A DNA stretch of 14,125 nucleotides from Sporomusaceae bacterium (GTDB lineage: Bacteria > Bacillota > Negativicutes > DSM-13327). Where the stretch lies: contig JAPUES010000132.1 of NCBI GenBank assembly GCA_027492445.1, forward strand, positions 1-14,125, written 5' to 3'. The notes under the pieces are model-generated. The model was not told where the DNA came from. It made no database searches and saw only the letters and a list, made by a program, of their open reading frames with translations. Below are positions 8,110-14,009 of this stretch, piece after piece. Made by a program: the position numbers and the translations under genes. Within the stretch, counting starts at the first letter, position 1, and each line of letters starts with the position of its first letter.

Positions 8110-9723
8110 TCAGTCAACCCCTTTCTCACTGGCAAAGCTACCAACCAGTAACGGTTCTGTCTTCCACGGAGGCGTAATAAAGTTCCAAGTAGGTGATGAA
8201 AATGCCATACTTACATCTTCAGCAAATCTTATTGCTCCATTAAACCCGGCATATGGACCACTGTAATCATAAGAATGTAATTGACGACAGGGTATACCCA
8301 TTTTTTGCACAACATATTTGTCTTTAATCCCCGATGCAACTATATCAGGCTTCAAAAGTTTTATAAATTCTTCAGTTTCAAAATGGTTTAAGTCATCAAC
8401 TATGACTGCACCATCTTTCATTGCAAAATTCATGCCCTCATAGTAGCTTAGTGGAATTTTTTTCTTCAACTCTTCAAATCTTTCCGGCGAAATTTTTAAA
8501 CGATAATGATCCGGATCTGCCTCAACATGTAAATCAGGAATATTTTTCGTATCAGCATCAAGCTTGATATCAGGTATTACTTGACGCCCCTCATAATCAT
8601 CTCTATGAGCAAATTCATTTCCTGCCAAAACAGTTTCTACACCTAGCTCAGCAAATAATCCTTGATAATGATGTGCTCTTGAACCTCCCACAAATAGAAA
8701 AGCCGTTTTTCCTTTACAAATCTTCTTATATTGCCCTAGTTTAGATTGAACCAACATTACTTCTCTAGCAATTACTTCTTCAGTTTTTTGTATTAAAGCT
8801 TCATCGCTAAAATATTGAGCAATATTCCTCAATGATTCCACCGTGGAATTAACACCGATAAAATTAATTTTCAACCAAGGTGTTCCATATTTTATCTCTA
8901 ACATTTCCGCAATATAATTTATTGAACGATGACATTGCACTAAATTCAATTCTGCAACATGCGCATTTCTCATTTTCTCATATGACCCATCACCGGTCAT
9001 TATGGAAACAATATTATAACCAATTTCTTTTAAAATTCGTTCAATTTCCCAACCGTCACCACCAATATTATATTCACCCAATAAGTTAACAGAGTATTTA
9101 GGCGACTCCTCAAGTCCACTTTTACCAATAACCTTATCCATCAAGGTATTATTGGCAATATGATGACCGGCTGATTGGCTTACACCTTTATATCCCTCAC
9201 AATTAAAGGATAAAACTTTTATACCATGTTTTTCTTCTGCCTTTTTAGCTACAGCACCCAAATCATCACCAATTAATCCAACCGGACACGTTGCGCTAAT
9301 AGTAATTGCCGTAGGCTTAAAAATTTCTACAACTTCATCAATAACTTTGGCAAGTTTTTTCTCGCCACCAAAAACAACATCACTCTCTTGCATATCTGTA
9401 GAAAAAGCATAGTTTACAAAGTTTTTAATACCGGCTTCATCTCTAGCCTTGTTGCGACGTGTTCCCCAGGTATAATATGAACATCCTATCGGTCCGTGTG
9501 TTATATGAATCATATCTTTTATCGGACCAAGCACAACCCCTTTACAACCGGCATAAGCACATCCCCTATTAGTTATTATTCCCGGAATTGTTCTGGTATT
9601 AGCTTCTATCGGTTGGCAGTCTTTACCGGAATCTTTTATTATGATATGTTTATTTCTATTCTTTTGGGCTTTAGAAGGATATTTATCCAGTAAATCGCTC
9701 AATTGTTTTTCTGTCATTGCCAT
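8110..9723 (-). CDS. nifD: NifD, Mo-nitrogenase MoFe protein alpha subunit
   Basis: A 537-residue alpha subunit carrying FeMo-co. P-cluster cysteines are C55 (GCAYAG), C81 (GPIGC) and C146 (ATCPVGLIGDD). The FeMo-co ligands are C264 (VQCHRSINY) and H483 (QLHSYDYSG). The substrate-pocket residues Q183 and H187 lie in VSQSAGHH. All are intact, so an active Mo enzyme is expected. Residues ~383-433 form an extra segment absent from Azotobacter NifD and characteristic of the C. pasteurianum type. The ribosome site GGGAGG lies eight bases before ATG 9723. The gene follows nifI2 by 15 bases and is directly joined to nifK. VnfD/AnfD is unlikely: no vnfG/anfG lies between D and K, and nifEN follow. 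Confidence 0.97.
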   Translation of the reverse strand: MAMTEKQLSDLLDKYPSKAQKNRNKHIIIKDSGKDCQPIEANTRTIPGIITNRGCAYAGCKGVVLGPIKDMIHITHGPIGCSYYTWGTRRNKARDEAGIKNFVNYAFSTDMQESDVVFGGEKKLAKVIDEVVEIFKPTAITISATCPVGLIGDDLGAVAKKAEEKHGIKVLSFNCEGYKGVSQSAGHHIANNTLMDKVIGKSGLEESPKYSVNLLGEYNIGGDGWEIERILKEIGYNIVSIMTGDGSYEKMRNAHVAELNLVQCHRSINYIAEMLEIKYGTPWLKINFIGVNSTVESLRNIAQYFSDEALIQKTEEVIAREVMLVQSKLGQYKKICKGKTAFLFVGGSRAHHYQGLFAELGVETVLAGNEFAHRDDYEGRQVIPDIKLDADTKNIPDLHVEADPDHYRLKISPERFEELKKKIPLSYYEGMNFAMKDGAVIVDDLNHFETEEFIKLLKPDIVASGIKDKYVVQKMGIPCRQLHSYDYSGPYAGFNGAIRFAEDVSMAFSSPTWNFITPPWKTEPLLVGSFASEKGVD

Positions 9724-9738
9724 AGAACTTTCCTCCCT

Positions 9739-10149
9739 TTACAAAGCAGCTTCTCCACTTTCACCTGTACGCACCCTAATGGCATCATTAAGAGGCAAAA
9801 CAAAAACTTTACCATCACCAACATTATTATCCGTCTTATTGGCAGTTATAATGGCATCAACAATTTTTGAAACATCTTCATCATGCACCATCAGGGTAAA
9901 TAGCCGCCGTGGAAATAATCTTTCGCCAGTTAAAAAACCATCAATTAAAACCTGTGTATCCAAATCCTGGTCATCTCCAGCCAGCTCCAACAATTTATTT
10001 TTACGATCTGCAATAGCTGCCGGATCGTCAACTAATTTTCCTCTACCCATAACCTTTATAGCAGTTAACCCTACAGCTCCAGCTTGAATTATTGCTTTTT
10101 TTGTTTCATTAGTTTTATTCATTCTTACAATTGCTATTATTTCTTTCAT
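9739..10149 (-). CDS. nifI2: NifI2, PII-like nitrogenase switch-off regulator
   Basis: A 136-residue PII-family protein, longer than GlnB (112) because its T-loop region is extended, as is usual for NifI2. Visible parts are the GRGK start of the T-loop near 35-38, the extended charged segment around 40-70, PRRLFTLMVHDEDV (80-93) and the C-terminal GDGKVFVLP motif. With NifI1 it forms a hetero-oligomer that binds NifDK and blocks NifH docking. 2-oxoglutarate and ATP relieve the block, as shown for methanogens. AAGGAGG precedes the ATG by 11 bases, a slightly long spacing. It sits between nifI1 and nifD, the standard place in anaerobe nif operons. Confidence 0.94.
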   Translation of the reverse strand: MKEIIAIVRMNKTNETKKAIIQAGAVGLTAIKVMGRGKLVDDPAAIADRKNKLLELAGDDQDLDTQVLIDGFLTGERLFPRRLFTLMVHDEDVSKIVDAIITANKTDNNVGDGKVFVLPLNDAIRVRTGESGEAAL

Positions 10150-10165
10150 CGTGGCACCAGCCTCC

Positions 10166-10492
10166 TTATATACCTTTTTCTCCGGTAGAAATGGTATAAG
10201 CTTCCTCCATTGGCGTTATAAAAATCTTACCATCACCAAAAGCTCCTTGCTCTGACGACTTCGCCACTCTTAAAATCACACTAACAATATCATCCTTATA
10301 TTCATCGCGTATTCCAATCATTATCATGGATTTAGGTATTTCATCATAAACAATTCCACCAATTTTTATCCCCTTTTGCTTACCTCTACCAACCACATCA
10401 ACTACTGTTGCAGCATTAAAGCCTGCTCTGGATAATTCCGCTAAAACTTCATCTTTTTTATCTGGTCTAATAATTGCTCTTACCAACAACAT
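10166..10492 (-). CDS. nifI1: NifI1, PII-like nitrogenase switch-off regulator
   Basis: A 108-residue PII-family protein. It shows the beta-strand start MLLVRAIIRP, the T-loop GRGKQKGIKIGGIVYDEIPK (36-55) and the C-terminal GDGKIFITP motif. Unlike GlnB it has a tyrosine followed by DEIPKS in place of the uridylylation-site context, typical of NifI1. It partners NifI2 in post-translational control of nitrogenase by carbon/nitrogen status. An AGGGGGTG ribosome site precedes the ATG, and the gene lies 26 bases after nifH. The absence of a nearby draTG is consistent with NifI-type rather than ADP-ribosylation control, although the window cannot exclude draTG elsewhere. Confidence 0.94.
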   Translation of the reverse strand: MLLVRAIIRPDKKDEVLAELSRAGFNAATVVDVVGRGKQKGIKIGGIVYDEIPKSMIMIGIRDEYKDDIVSVILRVAKSSEQGAFGDGKIFITPMEEAYTISTGEKGI

Positions 10493-10518
10493 AAATTCAC
10501 CCCCTAATAATATCTTTA

Positions 10519-11340
10519 TTAAATGCCAAGGAATCCATACTCCATCATCAAATGTTCTAAACGGTCTTGAACCATCGGTTTCGGCACTACAAACATATCA
10601 TTACTATCTATCGCCTTAGCCAAAGCCCTATATTCATCTGCTTGATTTGCTGTCGGATCAAAATCAATTACAGTCTTTTTATTAATTTCAGCTCGTTGTA
10701 CCAAATTATCACGTGGCACAAAGTGAATAAGTTGTGAGCCAATCTCTTCCGCAAAAGCTTTAAGTAATTCCAACTCATTATCAACTTTACGACTATTACA
10801 AATTATTCCACCTAAACGCACCTTACCTGAAGCAGCGTATTTTTGAATACCTTTGGATATATTATTAGCTGCATAGAGAGCCATCAATTCGCCTGATGCC
10901 ACAATATAAATTTCTTCAGCTTTACCTTCTCTAATTGGCATCGCAAACCCGCCACAAACAACATCACCCAAAACATCATAAAATACATAATCTAAATCAC
11001 TGGTATATGCTCCTAATGATTCTAATAAGTTTATTGATGTTATAATTCCACGACCTGCACATCCAACCCCTGGTTCAGGACCACCAGATTCCACACAACG
11101 TGTTTTTTTAAATCCGGGTTTTAAAATATCATCCAGCTCAATATCATCACCTTCATCGCGAAGAGTATCAAGCACTGTCTTTTGACATAAACCATTAAGC
11201 AACAATCTTGTCGAATCAGCTTTTGGGTCACAGCCAACAACCATAATTTCTTTTCCAGCCTCAGCTAACGCCGCAACCGTATTTTGAGTGGTAGTAGATT
11301 TACCAATTCCACCTTTACCGTATATAGCAACTTGTCTCAT
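10519..11340 (-). CDS. nifH: NifH, nitrogenase iron protein (dinitrogenase reductase)
   Basis: A 273-residue homodimeric ATP-dependent reductase that feeds electrons to NifDK and also functions in P-cluster and FeMo-co maturation. The Walker A/P-loop is GKGGIGKST (8-16). The two cysteines that bridge the [4Fe-4S] cluster are C94 (VGCAGRGI) and C129 (VVCGGFAM). R97 is the arginine that is ADP-ribosylated in organisms having DraT. The length matches clostridial NifH (273) and is shorter than the Azotobacter protein. A strong GAGGAGGAAAATATT site precedes the ATG. It is the first gene of the nif operon and is preceded by the 382-base structured non-coding block. No attenuating hairpin was seen in the short gap to nifI1. 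Confidence 0.98.
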   Translation of the reverse strand: MRQVAIYGKGGIGKSTTTQNTVAALAEAGKEIMVVGCDPKADSTRLLLNGLCQKTVLDTLRDEGDDIELDDILKPGFKKTRCVESGGPEPGVGCAGRGIITSINLLESLGAYTSDLDYVFYDVLGDVVCGGFAMPIREGKAEEIYIVASGELMALYAANNISKGIQKYAASGKVRLGGIICNSRKVDNELELLKAFAEEIGSQLIHFVPRDNLVQRAEINKKTVIDFDPTANQADEYRALAKAIDSNDMFVVPKPMVQDRLEHLMMEYGFLGI

Positions 11341-11381
11341 AATATTTTCCTCCTCATAAAATCAATAATGTTATTTTTCAC

Positions 11382-11410
11382 TTGAAATTAGATATTTAGA
11401 AGAATATAAT
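11382..11410 (+). promoter_or_regulatory. Sigma70-type promoter of candidate plus-strand small RNA
   Basis: TTGAAA (11382-11387), a 17-base spacer and a perfect TATAAT (11405-11410). This is one consensus mismatch in twelve with ideal spacing, pointing away from nifH. The predicted start is near 11416-11418. It is AT-rich DNA, so chance matches occur, but a terminator follows at small-RNA distance. Confidence 0.6.
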
Positions 11411-11416
11411 AAATAT

Positions 11417-11500
11417 GGGTATGTCAAATAAACCTTCCCAGGATTATTGATTTCCCACCGCTTCAAAGGTAGTACCAATACCTTTGAAGCTTTATTTTTT
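11417..11500 (+). ncRNA. Candidate small regulatory RNA, antisense to the nifH leader region
   Basis: A transcript of about 84 bases is predicted between the promoter at 11382-11410 and the intrinsic terminator at 11460-11501. It would fold into a 5' stem-loop at 11427-11448 (5 bp, an A-A mismatch, 3 bp) that exposes a UCCC loop (11436-11439), then a single-stranded UUUCCCACC (11451-11459), then the terminator hairpin. C-rich UCCC segments in loops are known in Gram-positive small RNAs that bind ribosome sites. Here that role is inference. If the nif message starts at the upstream candidate promoter, this RNA is fully complementary to its leader. An 11-codon frame beginning at 11415 has no ribosome site and is not called. 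I recognise no known family. Confidence 0.45.
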
Positions 11501-11501
11501 T
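11460..11501 (+). terminator. Plus-strand intrinsic terminator between modC and nifH
   Basis: A perfect 12-bp stem (11460-11471 with 11479-11490) around a 7-base loop, followed on the plus strand by TTTATTTTTTT. On the minus strand it is followed by GGTGGG and no T-run, so its termination polarity is plus, opposite to all recognised genes. It fits the end of the candidate small RNA. Confidence 0.75.
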
Positions 11502-11536
11502 GTCTTAATCCTATAAAACCACCTCCTTAACAAAAT

Positions 11537-11577
11537 AACGGAGCTATAAACGATTATAATCGCTTTATAGCTCCGTT
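11537..11577 (-). repeat. Terminator-like hairpin in the nif leader
   Basis: A perfect 14-bp stem (11537-11550 with 11564-11577) enclosing a second 12-base palindrome (11551-11562). On the minus strand it is followed by ATTTTGTT, a modest T-run; on the plus strand there is none. It could be an attenuator in the nif leader or a second terminator behind modC. Confidence 0.65.
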
Positions 11578-11582
11578 GCTTC

Positions 11583-11607
11583 ATCAACATAATCTTATTA
11601 TGTTGAT
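11583..11607 (-). repeat. AT-rich hairpin in the nif leader
   Basis: A perfect 11-bp stem (11583-11593 with 11597-11607) around a 3-base loop. There is no T-run on either side. It lies between the two terminator-like hairpins of the leader and could also be a protein-binding palindrome. Its role is unknown. Confidence 0.55.
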
Positions 11608-11625
11608 CAATTTAGAATTTTACAG

Positions 11626-11660
11626 AAAAGGCTCACAGAAATAAATTCTGTAAGCCTCTT
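11626..11660 (-). terminator. Terminator-like hairpin after modC
   Basis: A 15-bp stem (11626-11640 with 11646-11660) around a 5-base loop. Two positions pair as G-U only when read as minus-strand RNA and are A-C mismatches on the other strand, so the structure belongs to the minus-strand transcript. The T-tail is short (part of the stem plus CTGT), which suggests weak or conditional termination. It would end modABC or attenuate the nif leader. Confidence 0.6.
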
Positions 11661-11684
11661 TGCTTAAATTATTTTGTTGGTTGT

Positions 11685-11713
11685 AATATAACATAACAAA
11701 ACTTGATTTGCAA
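11685..11713 (-). promoter_or_regulatory. Candidate extended -10 promoter for the nif operon
   Basis: On the minus strand: TTGCAA (11713-11708), a 17-base spacer and TATATT (11690-11685), with TG one base before the -10 hexamer (TGTTATATT). It lies just after the modC stop. If used, it gives a nif leader of roughly 340 bases containing all four hairpins. A competing candidate closer to nifH is TTGACA at 11427-11422, but its best -10 (TATTCT) has only 15-base spacing. Confidence 0.45.
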
Positions 11714-11722
11714 CATCATTTT

Positions 11723-12367
11723 TTAAAAACTTCTCAAAACTCTCTTACCATTTTCAAGAAAAATTATTTCATCACTTAAGTTTTCAGCTTCCATTAAATC
11801 ATGCGTCACTATAATAAAAGGTATTTTCCATAATTTATTTAATTTTTTAATTTCTTTTCCAATTTCCGCCCTATTATTACTATCTAAGGCTGAAAAAGGC
11901 TCATCCAAAAGTAAAATTGACGGTTTTTTCATTATAGCTCTGGCTAAGGCCACACGCTGTTTTTCGCCACCCGATAACTGCAAAATATTTCTTGTACTAA
12001 GATGTTCTATCTTAAGCATATTCATTAATAAATCATATTCATACTCAATATTTTCGTTTACATTATCAATACTGTATAAAATATTTTGTTTCACACTAAA
12101 GTGAGGAAACAACGCCAAATCTTGAAACATATAACCTATATTCCTCTTTCTAACGTCCATACATAAAGAATCCACTGAAAAATAAAAAATCTCATGATCT
12201 TTTTTTATTATACCTTTATCTGGCTTTAGTAGTCCTGCTATACACCTTAATATGGTACTTTTTCCACAGCCAGTGTTACCAAACAATGTCACAATGCCCG
12301 TATTAACTAAAAAATCAATTTCAATTTGAAACTTAGGTAAACTTTTAATAAGTGAAATATATAGCAT
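11723..12367 (-). CDS. modC: Molybdate ABC transporter ATPase, short form (ModC)
   Basis: A 214-residue cytoplasmic ATPase driving molybdate import. It has Walker A GNTGCGKST (30-38), a Q-loop at Q82 (GYMFQD), the signature LSGGEKQR (131-138), Walker B ILLLDEP (151-157), the D-loop SALD and the H-loop THD at H189. It ends just after the nucleotide-binding domain and lacks the ~130-residue C-terminal Mop/TOBE domain of ModC proteins such as the ~350-residue E. coli one. That domain binds molybdate and can mediate feedback inhibition, so this form may be unregulated that way (inference). AAGGAGG overlaps the modB stop region and precedes the ATG by eight bases. Substrate assignment rests on the adjacent modA and modB; tungstate cannot be excluded. 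Confidence 0.88.
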   Translation of the reverse strand: MLYISLIKSLPKFQIEIDFLVNTGIVTLFGNTGCGKSTILRCIAGLLKPDKGIIKKDHEIFYFSVDSLCMDVRKRNIGYMFQDLALFPHFSVKQNILYSIDNVNENIEYEYDLLMNMLKIEHLSTRNILQLSGGEKQRVALARAIMKKPSILLLDEPFSALDSNNRAEIGKEIKKLNKLWKIPFIIVTHDLMEAENLSDEIIFLENGKRVLRSF

Positions 12368-12379
12368 CGTAATTCCTCC

Positions 12380-13069
12380 TTAATGCTTATCCTGCCTTTG
12401 TAACCAATGATTCAGAAAAAGTAAAATTAAAAAGGTCATGCCACTAATAATTAATACATAAATTCCTGCTTGAGTTAAATTATTGGACTGCGCTGCAAAG
12501 TAAATCGCCAAGGGAATAGTTTGAGTTTTCCCCGGAATATTCCCAGCAACCATAATAGTTGCTCCAAACTCTCCTAAAGCTCTAGAAAATGATAACATTA
12601 TTCCTGAGCTAAGCCCTCTAATAGACAATGGTAAAATTATCGTGCGAAAAATTTTCCACTCACTAGCTCCCAAAGTCTTTGCCGCTTCAATAAGTTTTTT
12701 ATCAATGCTTAAAAACGAGCTTTTTACATTTTGGTACATCAAAGGAAAAGAAACAACGGCGCCAGCAATAATAGCAGCATATGGAGTAAAAACCAGCTGC
12801 AAATTAAAATACTCATATAAAATATTTCCTAAAAACCCCTTCTTGCCAATTAAAAACAATAACAAAAATCCTGTTACAATTGGTGGCATTACTAAAGGTA
12901 AAGTAAATAGCACTTCAATAACACTCTTACCGATAAATTCATACTTAACCATAAAATAGCCACTTGCAACGCCTAATATAGCCACTATTATCGCCGAGAA
13001 AAATGCTACTTTTATCGATAAATAGACCGGTTGCCAATCAGTTGTCAGAAAATATTCTAAAGTTATCAT
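12380..13069 (-). CDS. modB: Molybdate ABC transporter permease (ModB)
   Basis: A 229-residue integral membrane subunit with about five hydrophobic segments (roughly 17-40, 48-75, 88-110, 150-175 and 200-222). The EAA loop that contacts the ATPase reads EAAKTLGASEWKIFRTIILP (about 128-147). ALGEFGATIMVAGNIPGKTQ is a strong ModB-type motif near 165-184. The ATG overlaps the modA stop by four bases, and a modest GGGTGAAAT serves as ribosome site, indicating translational coupling. It forms the dimeric channel of ModB2C2. A tungstate or sulfate permease is less likely given this motif and the nif context. Confidence 0.92.
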   Translation of the reverse strand: MITLEYFLTTDWQPVYLSIKVAFFSAIIVAILGVASGYFMVKYEFIGKSVIEVLFTLPLVMPPIVTGFLLLFLIGKKGFLGNILYEYFNLQLVFTPYAAIIAGAVVSFPLMYQNVKSSFLSIDKKLIEAAKTLGASEWKIFRTIILPLSIRGLSSGIMLSFSRALGEFGATIMVAGNIPGKTQTIPLAIYFAAQSNNLTQAGIYVLIISGMTFLILLFLNHWLQRQDKH

Positions 13070-13863
13070 ATTTCACCCGGTATCTCAAATCCATATTTTT
13101 TGAATATAGCCTGACTATTAGCAGATAATAAATATTCAAAAAAACTTATTGACTCTTTTTTTATATTTTGTTTATTAACTATCGCAAGCGGATATAAAAT
13201 ATCTTCATGACTGTTGTTAGGTGCAGTAGCAATAATTTCTACTTTATCACTTATCAAAGCATCCGTTTTATAAACGATACCTAAATCAACATTTTCTGTC
13301 TCTACATATGCTAAAACACTTCTAACATCATTGGCAAAAACAATTTTATCTTTTATCTCATCCCAGATATTAAGGTATTCAAAAACTTGGACAGCATATC
13401 GTCCTGCTGGAACACCTTTTGAATCACCCATAGCAATTTTCTTTATATTTTTATCTAATAAAATATTAAAGTTCTGCTTATCTATATTATTATTTTTAGG
13501 CTTTATTAAAACCAATTTATTTTCAATTAAATTTTTTCTATAGTCTCTTTTTATAAGTCCTTGTTTTTCCAATTCATCCATGTAATTTAATGCTGCCGAA
13601 ATAAAAATATCTACATTAGCCCCTTGTTCAATTTGATTTCTCAAGTTACCTGATCCTCCAAAATTATATAAAACTTTCACATTAGGATTATCTTTTTCAT
13701 ATATAGTTTTGATTTCTCCAAGCACATCTTTTAAACTTGCCGCTGCTGAAACATTAATTTCAATGACTTCATTGGGTTCCTTAACTAGCTTATTATTAAA
13801 AAAAATAATATTTCCCACAAGCAATAATATAAATACTATACTGAAAATAATATACTTTTTCAT
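13066..13863 (-). CDS. modA: Molybdate-binding protein (ModA)
   Basis: A 265-residue extracytoplasmic binding protein delivering molybdate to ModBC. After MKK there is a hydrophobic helix (residues ~4-22) but no lipobox cysteine and no clear signal-peptidase-I site, so it is either anchored by the uncleaved helix or released by a site I cannot place. The mature part shows ModA motifs: AAASLKDV (40-47), GGSGNLRNQIEQGANVD (69-85), VPAGRYA (151-157) and GIVYKTDA (195-202), which contribute the oxyanion pocket. The ribosome site GAAGGG is modest. It is the first gene of modABC, downstream of its own promoter and hairpin. Tungstate may also bind, as in many ModA proteins. Confidence 0.92.
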   Translation of the reverse strand: MKKYIIFSIVFILLLVGNIIFFNNKLVKEPNEVIEINVSAAASLKDVLGEIKTIYEKDNPNVKVLYNFGGSGNLRNQIEQGANVDIFISAALNYMDELEKQGLIKRDYRKNLIENKLVLIKPKNNNIDKQNFNILLDKNIKKIAMGDSKGVPAGRYAVQVFEYLNIWDEIKDKIVFANDVRSVLAYVETENVDLGIVYKTDALISDKVEIIATAPNNSHEDILYPLAIVNKQNIKKESISFFEYLLSANSQAIFKKYGFEIPGEI

Positions 13864-13904
13864 CTTAAACCCTTCTTTACTTATATATTAATACTTAAAA
13901 ACAC

Positions 13905-13944
13905 AAAGGAGCTCTACAAGTGATAAATCACTATTAGAGCTCCT
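13905..13944 (-). terminator. Terminator-like hairpin ahead of modA
   Basis: An 11-bp stem of the form AAGGAGCTCTA/TAGAGCTCCTT, a 2x2 internal mismatch, and an inner 5-6-bp stem (AGTGAT/ATCACT). On the minus strand it is followed by TGTGTTTTT; on the plus strand by CGCTAATT with no T-run. It may terminate the upstream gene ending at 14010, but it lies downstream of the modA promoter and so would also be transcribed in the mod leader. Confidence 0.7.
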
Positions 13945-13967
13945 TCGCTAATTCAAATATTTTTTTC

Positions 13968-13996
13968 AGTATAGCATTTTGCTTTTCTCAGTTCAA
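13968..13996 (-). promoter_or_regulatory. Candidate extended -10 promoter for modABC
   Basis: On the minus strand: TTGAAC (13996-13991), a 17-base spacer and TATACT (13973-13968) preceded by TGC, giving an extended -10 (TGCTATACT). The predicted start near 13961 leaves a leader of about 98 bases containing the hairpin at 13905-13944 before the modA ATG. Confidence 0.55.
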
Positions 13997-14009
13997 TAAT
14001 TAAAAATGT

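Larger units (their letters stand above)
11341..11722. other. Structured non-coding block between modC and nifH
   Basis: A 382-base stretch without a credible protein gene. It holds, from the modC side, a candidate minus-strand extended -10 promoter, four hairpins (11626-11660, 11583-11607, 11537-11577, 11460-11490), an orphan AAGGAGGTGG ribosome-site-like sequence on the minus strand at 11519-11528, and a plus-strand promoter/terminator pair that together outline a small RNA gene. The density of structure suggests that nif transcription is controlled in this leader. Confidence 0.8.

Noticed and set aside
9641..10087. 148-codon plus-strand frame opposite nifI2
   Set aside because: A shadow of the well-supported nifI2 and the nifD start, with low-complexity Ser/Thr/Pro-rich translation and no family resemblance.
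11401..11427. TTGACA at 11427-11422 as the nifH promoter
   Set aside because: The -35 is perfect but the best -10 (TATTCT) has a 15-base spacer and no extended TG, so it is weaker than the upstream candidate. It is kept only as an alternative; if real, it would overlap the divergent small-RNA promoter.
11415..11450. 11-codon plus-strand peptide (ATG at 11415)
   Set aside because: No ribosome site, and the ATG falls at or before the predicted transcript start.
11341..13996. Sigma54 (-24/-12) promoters and NifA sites before nifH or modA
   Set aside because: No TGGCAC-N5-TTGCA-like match was found by eye in either upstream region on the minus strand.
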